Numbered from the stretch's first letter, positions 15,953 to 24,015 are shown. The stretch: 36,394 nucleotides of DNA from Prevotella sp. (GCA_020026195.1 JAHHQW010000022.1:1-36394), one strand, 5' to 3'. Made by a program: numbers and translations. Notes: generated by a model not told the origin, from the letters alone.

Positions 15953-15983
15953 CTTATTTCTTTGGTTCTATATTCTTTACTTG

Positions 15984-16015
15984 CAAAGATAAATCATTAT
16001 TTATAACATACCAAA
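15984..16015 (-). promoter_or_regulatory. Strong promoter for the RNA/ribE leader
   Basis: On the minus strand TTTG (16015 to 16012), 20 bases, then TATCTTTG (15991 to 15984) followed by C is a perfect housekeeping promoter. Transcription would begin near 15978, about 240 bases ahead of the ribE start codon. Confidence 0.8.
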
Positions 16016-16024
16016 TAAAAACAC

Positions 16025-16062
16025 AAAAAAAGCGGTGAACAACTAAAGTCGCCACCGCTTTT
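16025..16062 (-). terminator. Terminator after htrA
   Basis: AAAAGCGGTG (16028-16037) pairs with CACCGCTTTT (16053-16062), and the A-run 16025-16030 gives a U-tract on the minus strand. It is about 20 bases beyond the htrA stop. Confidence 0.85.
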
Positions 16063-16082
16063 ACACGTATAATTATATGCTA

Positions 16083-17519
16083 TTAATCCTGCAGAACAAC
16101 TGCGAAATAATATTTCTTACCTGTAGGATAAATACCCTGGATGTAAAGTACAGGATCTTTGCTTGTAGATGCTTCCTTTACACACTTCTGGAGTTCCTCG
16201 ACGGTCTTAACTGCCTTGTCGTTTACCTTCTGGATTATGAATCCTTTGGTTATTCCGGAATCCTTGAATGCACCATCGCCAACCTTAACTACTTCAAGTC
16301 CTGAACTGATATTGTGCATCTGCTTGCTTTCCTGAGATACTTCACGGAACACTGCTCCGAGTACATCAAGGTCTACAGCCTCAACAATCTTTGTATTGCC
16401 CTGACGGTTCATCATTGTCACGGTCTTCGTCATCTCCTGCTTGTTACGCAGGAATTTAATAGTAACCTTGTCACCGGGACGTTTCTGCGACATAAGTTCG
16501 TAGAGACGTGCCATTTTGGCAACCTTCTGACCATCGAGAGAGATAATGACATCATTTTCCTTAAGTCCTGCGGCCGAAGCTGCACTACCCTCTTCTACTT
16601 TTGCTACGTAAATGCCTTCTACTGTTCCGAAATCAACTTCTTCGCCCTTCTCTTTCTTCATGTCGATGTATTTGTTTACATCCATACCAGAAATTCCGAG
16701 CACTGCACGCTGAACTGTTCCGTACTTCTTAATATCTGCTACTACACGGTTCATGATGGTTGTCGGAATGGCAAATCCATATCCGCTGTAAGAACCAGTG
16801 TTAGAATAGAGCATGGCATTAATACCTACGAGTTCGCCATCTACATTAACGAGAGCACCACCTGAGTTTCCTGAGTTGATTGCCGCATCGGTCTGAATGA
16901 AAGACTCAACACCGTTAGCTCCGAGCGAACGTGCCTTTGCACTTACGATACCGGCCGTAACCGTAGAGTTAAGATTAAAGGGGTTACCTACTGCAAGAAC
17001 CCACTCGCCTACCTTAAGATCGTTACTGTCGCCAATGGGCAGTGTGGGAAGATCCTTTGCATTAATCTTGATAAGAGCCAGGTCAGAAGTCTTATCGGTA
17101 CCAACAATTCTTGCAGAGTATTCTCTGTTATCGTTAAGGGTAACCGTAAGTTCATCGGCATCTTCTACCACGTGATTATTAGTTACGATATATCCGTCTT
17201 CTGAAATAATCACGCCCGAACCAGAAGCAACGCGCCTAGGAGTCTGAATCTTTCTTTTCTGAGTTCCTCTGTCAGGAACGCCGAAGAATCCGAACGGGTC
17301 AAAGAAGTCGAAAGAATCACCTTCTACATCTACTGTCTGAACCTTGCTGTTCTGTACAAACTTTATGTGAACTACTGCCGGTAAGGCCTTCTCAGCAGCA
17401 TAAGTAAGGTCAACGGGCTGACCTTTTACCTGAGCATCTCCGGGCTGTGCAGTACAGGCCGTAGCAACCAATGCTAACATTAGCACTGAAGTTTTTAGTT
17501 GATAAAAAATCTTTTTCAT
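16083..17519 (-). CDS. htrA: HtrA/DegP-type periplasmic serine protease
   Basis: This is a protein-quality-control protease of the cell envelope. The 478-aa protein has an N-terminal signal sequence and a possible lipid site at C22 in VATAC, though the residue at -3 is Ala rather than the usual Leu. The trypsin-like domain has H116 (TNNHVV), D146 (TSDLALI) and S219 (NSGNSGGALV), followed by a PDZ domain (about 270-370) and a second PDZ-like domain (about 385-475). Length is normal. It is a single-gene transcript with its own terminator. The promoter carries the same TGNCA-type palindrome as groES, which fits envelope/heat-stress control. Confidence 0.94.
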   Translation of the reverse strand: MKKIFYQLKTSVLMLALVATACTAQPGDAQVKGQPVDLTYAAEKALPAVVHIKFVQNSKVQTVDVEGDSFDFFDPFGFFGVPDRGTQKRKIQTPRRVASGSGVIISEDGYIVTNNHVVEDADELTVTLNDNREYSARIVGTDKTSDLALIKINAKDLPTLPIGDSNDLKVGEWVLAVGNPFNLNSTVTAGIVSAKARSLGANGVESFIQTDAAINSGNSGGALVNVDGELVGINAMLYSNTGSYSGYGFAIPTTIMNRVVADIKKYGTVQRAVLGISGMDVNKYIDMKKEKGEEVDFGTVEGIYVAKVEEGSAASAAGLKENDVIISLDGQKVAKMARLYELMSQKRPGDKVTIKFLRNKQEMTKTVTMMNRQGNTKIVEAVDLDVLGAVFREVSQESKQMHNISSGLEVVKVGDGAFKDSGITKGFIIQKVNDKAVKTVEELQKCVKEASTSKDPVLYIQGIYPTGKKYYFAVVLQD

Positions 17520-17557
17520 TTCAATTAATATTATGTATTTGTTATATTCTTCACATG

Positions 17558-17598
17558 CAAAAATATAAGCAAATATTTTAAAACTGACATTTTGGCTG
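17558..17598 (-). promoter_or_regulatory. htrA promoter with palindrome at the -33 position
   Basis: Minus-strand TATTTTTG (17565 to 17558) followed by C is the -7 box. CTGACA-TTT-TGGCTG (17584-17598, plus reading) begins 18 bases upstream, where TTTG would be expected. The layout closely matches the groES promoter. Confidence 0.6.
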
Positions 17599-17710
17599 AT
17601 TATTTCTTCTCTTTTAACAGAACCATTTCGTTATCAGCGGGTTATTTCATGTTTTTCATTGATTTTTACAAATGTTTAATTGCACGCAAAAGGCTTTTTA
17701 CGCTTACAAT

Positions 17711-17743
17711 ATTGCAACATTCTATTATTTTTTTGTACTTTTG
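17711..17743 (+). promoter_or_regulatory. rnpB promoter
   Basis: TACTTTTG (17736-17743) followed by CAC is an exact -7 box, with ATTG at 17711-17714 near the -33 place (21-base spacing). It predicts a start at about 17749, the first base of the RNA's closing helix. The rest of the htrA-rnpB gap (17599-17710) shows nothing else. Confidence 0.75.
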
Positions 17744-17748
17744 CACAC

Positions 17749-18125
17749 GAAACAGCATCCCGGCTCTGTCGCTGGCATCTCTTAAGATGCGAGAGGAAAG
17801 TCCGGGCAGCACAGGGCACTCCGCTTCCGAAAATAGAAGCTATTGGCAACAGTAGGAGCAAGCAGAAGAAAATAACCGCCTCGCAAGAGGTAAGGGTGAG
17901 AAGGTGGTGTAAGAGACCACCGGGTGACGGGTGATCGTCATGCCGTGTAATCCGGAGGCTGCAAGTTCGTGTAAACCATCGTCCGAGGGCAGCCCGCCCG
18001 ACTAACTCCGATGGAGGGTAGAATGCTTAAGCTGTAAGGTGACTTGCAGATTAGATAAATGACAGGCACCGTACATCGTGAGAACTATGTACGGAACAGA
18101 ACCCGGCTTACAGGGATACTGTTTC
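17749..18125 (+). ncRNA. rnpB: RNase P RNA, bacterial class A
   Basis: This is the catalytic RNA that trims tRNA 5' leaders. The conserved core GAGGAAAGTCCGGGC is at 17793-17807 and its partner ACAGAACCCGGCTTA at 18096-18110. The ends pair as the closing helix: GAAACAG and TCCC (17749-17761) with GGGA and CTGTTTC (18113-18125). A T-run follows at once and could terminate it. The size of about 377 bases is normal. The YihY gene begins 25 bases later and may share the transcript. Confidence 0.95.
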
Positions 18126-18150
18126 TTTTTTCACCTTTATTCCCTATATC

Positions 18151-19467
18151 ATGAATAAGAAGATCACTGAAATAAAGCATTTCTTAAAAAAGGATATCTG
18201 GCGTATTTCAAAGGACGATGTCTCAAAAACTCGTTATTTCATATACGGCATTATAAAGAAGTTATATATCACGATAGAGGCTTTCATCACCAATCAGACT
18301 AACGAAAGTGCTGCTGCACTTACTTATTCTACTCTGCTTGCAATAGTCCCTATCACTGCGGTAGTCTTTGCCGTAGCTCGCGGTTTCGGACAGTCGTTCT
18401 ACATAGAGAAATGGTTTCGCGGACTTCTCGAAAGTCAGCCTCAGGCTGCCGATACAATAATCGGATTCGTAAATTCTTACCTCATACACACTAAGAGCGG
18501 CATCTTCCTTGGCGTAGGTCTTATATTTATGCTGTGGACCGTGCTCATGCTTACGAGCCGTATCGAAAGAGCTTTCAATGATATATGGCAGGTAAAAAAA
18601 CCGCGCAGTGTTTTCCGTACGTTCACCGACTATCTTGCCATGTTCTTCATGGTTCCCATCATCATTGTAGTGTCATCGGGACTCTCTATATTCATTGCAA
18701 CGACGGCAGACAATATCGACCAGGGAATAATAGCTCCGTTCGTAAAATTCCTGATAGACCTAATGCCCTACGTGTTTATGGTTGCGGTATTCACCACCCT
18801 GTATGTATTCATGCCTAACACTAATGTCAAATTCCGCTCGGCAATAGTACCCGGTATTCTGACGGGTGTGGCAATGCAGGTGCTGCAAATATTCTACATA
18901 CATTCTCAGGTGTGGGTGTCTTCTTACAATGCCATATATGGTTCGTTCGCTGCCCTGCCTATGTTCATGCTCTGGCTGCAAATTTCATGGACTATATGTC
19001 TTATCGGTGCCGAACTTACATACACCAACCAGAATCTGGAGGAATATGCCTTCGTCACTCAGTCAAAGGATATTTCCATCAAATATCACACCATGATGTG
19101 TGCACTTATAATGGGTATAATATGTAAGCGTTTTAAGAACGGAAAGGCTCCTGCAACTGCAATAGAACTGAAAAAGGAGACAAACATCCCCATCAGAGTT
19201 ATCAATGACATTCTCTACGAACTGATGTGCATTAATATGGTGTCTGAGATTCTTGCTGACGAGAAGGGGGAGATTCCGGCATATCAGCCTGCCGAGGCTC
19301 TCGACCGCTTAACATACGGGACTCTCGTAGACAGACTCGAATCACACGGAAAGTGGTATCTGAACATTGACATACGCAAGTTTTACAACAGCAGTTGGAA
19401 ACACATGTATAACACACGTACGGAATATCTAAAGAATCTCAGAGACATTCCTCTCTACGAGCTATAA
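18151..19467 (+). CDS. YihY/BrkB-family inner-membrane protein with C-terminal extension
   Basis: The 438-aa protein has a cytoplasmic N-terminus (1-45), then about six membrane helices between 50 and 300 with the family features ESAAALTYSTLLAIVP and RIERAFNDIW. The YihY/BrkB family (once misnamed RNase BN) has no settled function; transport or envelope maintenance has been proposed. The last roughly 130 residues (about 310-438) are soluble and include ATAIELKKETNIPIRVINDILYELMC, which looks like a winged-helix turn. This makes the protein longer than the roughly 290-residue enterobacterial form. It follows rnpB closely and converges with the MATE gene, with an 8-base gap. Confidence 0.85.
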   Translation: MNKKITEIKHFLKKDIWRISKDDVSKTRYFIYGIIKKLYITIEAFITNQTNESAAALTYSTLLAIVPITAVVFAVARGFGQSFYIEKWFRGLLESQPQAADTIIGFVNSYLIHTKSGIFLGVGLIFMLWTVLMLTSRIERAFNDIWQVKKPRSVFRTFTDYLAMFFMVPIIIVVSSGLSIFIATTADNIDQGIIAPFVKFLIDLMPYVFMVAVFTTLYVFMPNTNVKFRSAIVPGILTGVAMQVLQIFYIHSQVWVSSYNAIYGSFAALPMFMLWLQISWTICLIGAELTYTNQNLEEYAFVTQSKDISIKYHTMMCALIMGIICKRFKNGKAPATAIELKKETNIPIRVINDILYELMCINMVSEILADEKGEIPAYQPAEALDRLTYGTLVDRLESHGKWYLNIDIRKFYNSSWKHMYNTRTEYLKNLRDIPLYEL

Positions 19468-19475
19468 TATATTTT

Positions 19476-20789
19476 TCAGAAAGGAAGCTTCTTTTTCTTT
19501 ACATTATATATAAATGTCTGTGATATGCCTCTTGCAGCCAGAAATGCTATGAATGCCATCCACAGGGCATGATTATATATGTAAGGCGAAGCCACTGTAT
19601 ATATTACAAAGAATATTATGGCGGCAATCATTGAAGAAAGCAGCATTCCGGCAGTTTCGGTTATTCCGATAAATATTCCGTCCCATATAAAGGCCGCAAT
19701 TCCTGCAACAGGAATAAGTACCGCCCATACAAAATATTCTGCCGAAGCATCAAGTACAACGTCATCTGACGTAAGGAGAGACAAGAACGATCTTCCGCCT
19801 GAAACGTACACAACAGTAAAGATAACAGCCATTGCAAGTCCCCATCCGAACAGACGTCTTATTATCGCATCAAGTGCCGGTCTGTTCTGCGCTCCATAAA
19901 ATTTTCCACTGAGAGCCTCAGCCGCATAGGCAAATCCATCCATTACATAAGAGAATATTGTGAACATCTGAAGCAGAAGGGTATTTACAGCCAGTATAAC
20001 GTCACCCTGTACCGCACCCACATGAGTAAAGTAGAGATTAACTGATATAAAGAATAATGTACGTATAAATATATCACGGTTTACCTTGAAGAACTGCATC
20101 AGGGCCTTTCTACAGAATAGTTTCTTACTGTCAAAATATTTTCTCAGTCGTCCGTAACGCCACAACAAGAATGTAAGTGCCATTATAAGTCCTGCATACT
20201 GGGCTATTACGGTTCCTGTAGCCACTCCGTCTATCTTCATTCCCATTCCGAATACCAGGAACATACTGGCAACGATATTCACGATGTTCTGTGTTATACT
20301 CACGAACATCGGAATCTTTGTGTTCTGCATTCCTATGAACCATCCTGTAAGACTGTAAAGGCACAGCATGGCGGGTATTCCCCACACACATATATTAAAG
20401 TATATGGCTACAAGCTGCGCTGTTTCTGAAGAAGGTGCTATAAAATCTACAGCAGCCACAAACAGTAACTTCTGCAATATCAGCATGATGGCAGCAACTC
20501 CGAGGGCTATGGTAAGCGAACGGGCAAGCAGAAGAACGATCTCATGAAAGTCTCGTTTTCCGTATGCCTGCGACGTAAGGCCTCCGGTTCCCATACGTAG
20601 GAAACCGAACATCCAGTAAATTATATTAAATATAGTAGTGCCTACGGCAATTGCTCCGATATATGCCGCATTACCTATATGACCCACAATACCGACATCT
20701 ACAAGTCCGAGAAGAGGGACTGTAATATTTGTTACAATCGACGGTATTGCAATTCTTAATATCTGCTTATCTTTTATGTTTATCTTCAT
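19476..20789 (-). CDS. MATE-family efflux transporter (DinF-like)
   Basis: The 437-aa protein has about 12 membrane helices in two similar halves. The N-terminus, IAIPSIVTNITVPLLGLVDVGIVGHIG, is typical of the DinF branch of MATE exporters, which move cationic drugs or metabolites out in exchange for Na+ or H+. The substrate is unknown. A perfect -7 box on the minus strand (TAAGTTTG, complement of 20797-20804) ends only 7 bases before the ATG, so if used the mRNA would be nearly leaderless. The next in-frame ATG is far inside the first helices, so 20789 stays the best start. Confidence 0.9.
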   Translation of the reverse strand: MKINIKDKQILRIAIPSIVTNITVPLLGLVDVGIVGHIGNAAYIGAIAVGTTIFNIIYWMFGFLRMGTGGLTSQAYGKRDFHEIVLLLARSLTIALGVAAIMLILQKLLFVAAVDFIAPSSETAQLVAIYFNICVWGIPAMLCLYSLTGWFIGMQNTKIPMFVSITQNIVNIVASMFLVFGMGMKIDGVATGTVIAQYAGLIMALTFLLWRYGRLRKYFDSKKLFCRKALMQFFKVNRDIFIRTLFFISVNLYFTHVGAVQGDVILAVNTLLLQMFTIFSYVMDGFAYAAEALSGKFYGAQNRPALDAIIRRLFGWGLAMAVIFTVVYVSGGRSFLSLLTSDDVVLDASAEYFVWAVLIPVAGIAAFIWDGIFIGITETAGMLLSSMIAAIIFFVIYTVASPYIYNHALWMAFIAFLAARGISQTFIYNVKKKKLPF

Positions 20790-20848
20790 TATTTTGCAAA
20801 CTTAGTCATTTTTATTTTACAAACATGTCATATATCAAAAAAAATATT

Positions 20849-20856
20849 TAAGTTTG
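20849..20856 (+). promoter_or_regulatory. Promoter -7 element of the BASS-like transporter gene
   Basis: TAAGTTTG followed by CACC matches the consensus; no exact TTTG is at -33. It is back-to-back with a minus-strand box of the same sequence for the MATE gene (20797-20804), about 45 bases apart. The predicted leader is about 95 bases. Confidence 0.55.
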
Positions 20857-20958
20857 CACCCGCTTTGAATAAATATATATAACTAAGACAGAACTTTTAT
20901 AACATCATTAAATACTTGTTATAAGTGCGATGCCTGATACAATCAACTAAGTACGGGT

Positions 20959-21927
20959 ATGAAAATAATTGCCTTTTTAAAACAATGGACATTGCCGTCA
21001 GCTATTCTGACAGGTACACTGCTGTATTTAATTTTTGCCAACGTAGAACCACTGATTCCTATTGGCATAACCTTGCAACCTATCATCGAAGGTTCTCTTC
21101 CCTACCTCATCTTCCTGATACTTTATGTATCTTTCTGTAAGATTAAGCTTAAAGAAATGGTTCCGCACATGTGGCAGGTCTGGCTGATGATAATATGGCT
21201 TGTTATATGTCTGCTGTTTGTTGCCGGCATAGCTATGTCAGAAGACATGGACAACAAACTGATATATGAAGGACTTCTTATGTGCGTCCTGTGTCCTACT
21301 GCATCGGCAGCTCCGGTTATTACCGAGAAACTCGGCGGCAGCATGGGCGAGATTACAACTTTTATCATTGTTGCAAACATAGCATGCTCAATCTGCGCAC
21401 CTCTGTTCTTCCCTTTCATCGACGATACACAGACAGGTCAGTTCATGACTTCGTTCCTTATAATACTGCGACGCGTATTCAACGTTCTCATTCTGCCATT
21501 GTTCTTTGCATTCCTGTCAAGAAAACTTTTCCCAAAGTTTGTAAAGAAGATGAACAGCATAAAGAACCTTGCATTTTATATCTGGGGTGTAAACCTCGCA
21601 ATCATTACAGGCGTTACCGTTCGTAACATAGTAAATTCAGACAGTCTTTCAAGTTACGCACTTATAATGATGATAGTACTGCCGGCAATACTCACTCTGT
21701 TCTTGTTCTTTACAGGCAAGGCTGTTGGCGGCAAATACAATGATACAGTCACTGCCGGTCAGGCCTTAGGACAGAAGAACACTATCGTAGGAATATGGCT
21801 CGCCACAGCAGTGTTCAACATTCCTCTTGCAGCCGTTGCTCCTGGCGCATACGTAATATGGCAGAACACATTTAATGCATGGCAGCTGTGGCGTGAAGGC
21901 AAAAAAGAAAAGAATAACAAACAATAA
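20959..21927 (+). CDS. Bile acid:sodium symporter-like membrane transporter
   Basis: The 322-aa protein has about nine or ten membrane helices. CPTASAAPVITEKLGGSMGE (about 114-133) and a late GQALGQKNTIVGIWLATAVF segment resemble the two crossover helix regions of the BASS (bile acid:Na+ symporter) superfamily, which carry organic anions with Na+. Members transport diverse carboxylates, so bile acid itself is not implied. The basic, Lys-rich C-terminus is cytoplasmic. It is a single-gene transcript ending in a strong terminator, divergent from the MATE gene. Confidence 0.7.
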   Translation: MKIIAFLKQWTLPSAILTGTLLYLIFANVEPLIPIGITLQPIIEGSLPYLIFLILYVSFCKIKLKEMVPHMWQVWLMIIWLVICLLFVAGIAMSEDMDNKLIYEGLLMCVLCPTASAAPVITEKLGGSMGEITTFIIVANIACSICAPLFFPFIDDTQTGQFMTSFLIILRRVFNVLILPLFFAFLSRKLFPKFVKKMNSIKNLAFYIWGVNLAIITGVTVRNIVNSDSLSSYALIMMIVLPAILTLFLFFTGKAVGGKYNDTVTAGQALGQKNTIVGIWLATAVFNIPLAAVAPGAYVIWQNTFNAWQLWREGKKEKNNKQ

Positions 21928-21951
21928 ACTTATAGTTTAATATTATTAATA

Positions 21952-21993
21952 GGGTTTTCCCCACTACAGAATAGGGGAAAACCCTTTTTTTTT
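21952..21993 (+). terminator. Terminator after the BASS-like transporter gene
   Basis: GGGTTTTCCCC (21952-21962) pairs perfectly with GGGGAAAACCC (21974-21984), followed by nine T's. Confidence 0.95.
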
Positions 21994-22048
21994 ATATTCT
22001 TATTTTGTTTCTTTGCATCAGATGAAACAAATATAAAACAAACGAGCC

Positions 22049-22939
22049 ATGAAAAAGATATTACTTTCAATCACAGCCGCACTTTTACTGATGATTGTTC
22101 CGGCTAAAGCAACAGACTTAGATGACATCAGAGAATATGCACTGTTCCTGACAGATAAGATGGCATACGAGCTTAATCTTTCGGAAGAGCAGTATGAAGC
22201 TGCATACGAGATAAACTTTGATTATCTTTATGACATGCTGCGTTACGAAGATTTTGACGACTATGACTTCGATGATTTATACGGTCATGCATGGGAGGCA
22301 AGAAACAGAGACTTTAAAATAATTCTCCTGAGCTCTCAGTATAATCTGTACAGAAGACTGAAGTATTTCTATCGTCCGTTCCATCGTTCGCACGGCAGAA
22401 TTGTAATCAACATCTACAATTATTATCCGCAGAGAGATTATCTTTATTTCGGATGCCCGAACTTTGTTGTCACTTACAGAGGCGGTCACGGATGGAGACA
22501 TCATCGCGTACACAGCTATTACGCAGGAAGACCATGGCACAATAATGTTTGTTACGGTATGCGCGACGGTTATCGCAGCGGAGTACGCTACTACAGTCAC
22601 GGAACTCGCCACCATGGCAGACACTACGATAACAACCGAAGCAATTCGTACAGAGATCACCACCGTCACAGTCGTGACTCCTACAGTAGTTTCAGAAACT
22701 CAGGAAGCCGCGGCAGGGTAAGCAGCACACGTACAACCGTAAAAATAGGAGACAGAAACAATAACAGATCAAGAGGCAGCATCGACAGATCAAAAAGACT
22801 GCCCGACAATATGTTTACTCCTGGCAGCAACCGCAGAAACAACAACAGCGTGGTAAACCGCAGCATCAGGAACGTAAACAGAAAAGCAAACAATACAGAA
22901 AACAGAGAACGCAGAGGCCATTTCGGCGGAGGAAGATAA
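22049..22939 (+). CDS. Secreted protein with acidic helical N-terminus and long basic low-complexity tail
   Basis: I do not recognise a named family. The 296-aa protein has a signal peptide (1-21, PAKA). Residues about 25-110 are helical and acidic/aromatic, with LTDKMAYELNLSEEQYEAAYEINFDYL and an Asp/Tyr run (YEDFDDYDFDDLYG); the LNLSEEQ turn is reminiscent of CpxP/Spy-type or LTXXQ proteins. Residues about 115-175 are rich in Tyr, His and Gly. From about 185 to the end the chain is Arg/His/Ser/Asn-rich, lacks hydrophobic core residues and is probably disordered. The charge split suggests self-association or binding of polyanions or metals. It is a single-gene transcript with its own terminator. 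Confidence 0.75.
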   Translation: MKKILLSITAALLLMIVPAKATDLDDIREYALFLTDKMAYELNLSEEQYEAAYEINFDYLYDMLRYEDFDDYDFDDLYGHAWEARNRDFKIILLSSQYNLYRRLKYFYRPFHRSHGRIVINIYNYYPQRDYLYFGCPNFVVTYRGGHGWRHHRVHSYYAGRPWHNNVCYGMRDGYRSGVRYYSHGTRHHGRHYDNNRSNSYRDHHRHSRDSYSSFRNSGSRGRVSSTRTTVKIGDRNNNRSRGSIDRSKRLPDNMFTPGSNRRNNNSVVNRSIRNVNRKANNTENRERRGHFGGGR

Positions 22940-22952
22940 AAGCAATAATCAC

Positions 22953-22986
22953 AAAAAAAGCAGTTTCGAATGAAACTGCTTTTTTA
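22953..22986. terminator. Bidirectional terminator between the basic-tail gene and tRNA-Cys
   Basis: GCAGTTTC (22960-22967) pairs with GAAACTGC (22972-22979), with an A-run before and a T-run after. It can end the plus-strand gene and the minus-strand tRNA transcript. Confidence 0.9.
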
Positions 22987-22994
22987 TTTTAAAG

Positions 22995-23065
22995 AGGTGC
23001 CTGGCGGAATCGAACCGCCCTGCACGGTTTTGCAGACCGTTACCTAACCTATCGGCCAAGGCACC
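22995..23065 (-). tRNA. tRNA-Cys, anticodon GCA
   Basis: The 71-base tRNA is on the minus strand. Acceptor strands GGTGCCT and AGGCACC pair, the anticodon arm ACGGT-CTGCAAA-ACCGT carries GCA, the T arm is GGCGG-TTCGATT-CCGCC and the discriminator is U, as expected for cysteine. CCA is not encoded. Confidence 0.97.
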
Positions 23066-23120
23066 ATTGTCCTGTAACGCTTGCAAAGGTAGTACTATAT
23101 TTTAAAATACCAAAATATTA

Positions 23121-23330
23121 TCAGTCTTTTTTACAACATGAGCAGGTTTTTCCTTCTTTTTCCTTTTCATCAGATGTTTTTTCGTTTAGTTTCTTTGTAG
23201 AAGAACAATTAGAACAACATCCACAGTTGCAACCACATCCGCCCTTTCCTTTCAGCTGATTATAAATTTTACGTACCATATATACTACGGCAGACAATAC
23301 TATCAAAAAAACAATTATATTCTGTACCAT
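23121..23330 (-). CDS. Small Cys-rich membrane protein, FeoB-associated type
   Basis: The 69-aa protein has one N-terminal membrane helix (about 4-20), a short basic stretch, then a cysteine cluster (KGGCGCNCGCCSNCSS) and, after a Lys/Glu linker, a second cluster (TCSCCKKD). This resembles the small family found beside FeoB ferrous-iron transporters and named FeoB-associated Cys-rich membrane protein; metal binding is likely. No feoB or feoA is visible within the window on either side, so this copy stands apart. It is divergent from rubrerythrin, another iron/oxidative-stress gene, 130 bases away. Confidence 0.75.
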   Translation of the reverse strand: MVQNIIVFLIVLSAVVYMVRKIYNQLKGKGGCGCNCGCCSNCSSTKKLNEKTSDEKEKEGKTCSCCKKD

Positions 23331-23407
23331 ATTAATTATTATTTAATTCTAACTCAGGTGCGAATATACATTTTTTTATTGTAACATAAGTTTTTTCCTT
23401 GTACATT

Positions 23408-23439
23408 ATTGTAAGTTTTACAATAATTTATTATTTTTG
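23408..23439 (+). promoter_or_regulatory. Rubrerythrin promoter
   Basis: TATTTTTG (23432-23439) followed by C is an exact -7 box, with ATTG at 23408-23411 at 20-base spacing. It places the transcript start after the alternative upstream ATG at 23399, supporting the 23462 start codon. Confidence 0.7.
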
Positions 23440-23461
23440 CAAGACAAATACAAGAACAATT

Positions 23462-24004
23462 ATGAAAGAATTAAAAGGAACAAAAACAGAAAAGAACCTC
23501 ATGGAGGCATTTGCCGGTGAATCACAGGCGCGTAACAAATACACTTATTTCTCTTCTAAAGCTAAGAAGGAAGGTTATGTTCAGATTTCTGAAATCTTCG
23601 CTGAAACAGCAAAGAACGAGCAGGAACATGCAAAGATTTGGTTCAAGTATCTCTGCGGTGGTGACATCCCCACAACAACAGACAACCTTGCAGCTGCTGC
23701 CGAAGGCGAGAACTACGAATGGACAGACATGTACGAGCGTATGGCTAAAGAAGCTAAGGAAGAAGGTTTCAACGAAATTGCTGCTAAGTTTGCAATGGTT
23801 GCTAAAATTGAAAAGCACCACGAAGAGCGTTACCGCAAGTTGCTGAAGAACATCAACGACTCTGTAGTATTCTCTCGCGATGAAGAATGCATCTGGCAGT
23901 GCTCTAACTGCGGTCACATCGTTATTGGTAAGAAAGCTCCCGAAATGTGCCCCGTATGTGCACATCCGAAGGCTTACTTCCAGATTGAAGCACAGAACTA
24001 CTAA
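23462..24004 (+). CDS. rbr: Rubrerythrin
   Basis: The 180-aa cytoplasmic diiron peroxidase detoxifies hydrogen peroxide in anaerobes. The start is the ATG opening MKELKGTKTEKNLMEAF; an ATG 21 codons upstream precedes the promoter. The four-helix domain carries metal ligands in GESQARNKY (E20), NEQEHAKIW (E53, H56) and KHHEERY. The C-terminal rubredoxin-like domain has two CxxC pairs (WQCSNCGH and EMCPVCAH). Length and order are those of classical rubrerythrin. A cupin gene follows after 11 bases in the same transcript. Confidence 0.97.
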   Translation: MKELKGTKTEKNLMEAFAGESQARNKYTYFSSKAKKEGYVQISEIFAETAKNEQEHAKIWFKYLCGGDIPTTTDNLAAAAEGENYEWTDMYERMAKEAKEEGFNEIAAKFAMVAKIEKHHEERYRKLLKNINDSVVFSRDEECIWQCSNCGHIVIGKKAPEMCPVCAHPKAYFQIEAQNY

Positions 24005-24015
24005 AATTATCTGCT

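Noticed and set aside
15738..15960. FMN riboswitch upstream of ribE.
   Set aside because: The conserved core blocks of the FMN element (paired GGGNCAGGGTGAAATTCCC-like segments and GCCGGCGG-type blocks) could not be found in either orientation.
15773..15970. An open frame on the minus strand through the region upstream of ribE (about 70 codons without stop, internal ATG giving about 45 aa).
   Set aside because: It has no start codon near the promoter, no recognisable composition, and it coincides with extensive self-pairing that better fits a structured RNA. Kept only as an alternative.
23399..23461. Longer rubrerythrin with a 21-residue N-terminal extension.
   Set aside because: The extra codons overlap the predicted promoter (-7 box 23432-23439) and the ATG at 23462 gives the standard rubrerythrin start.
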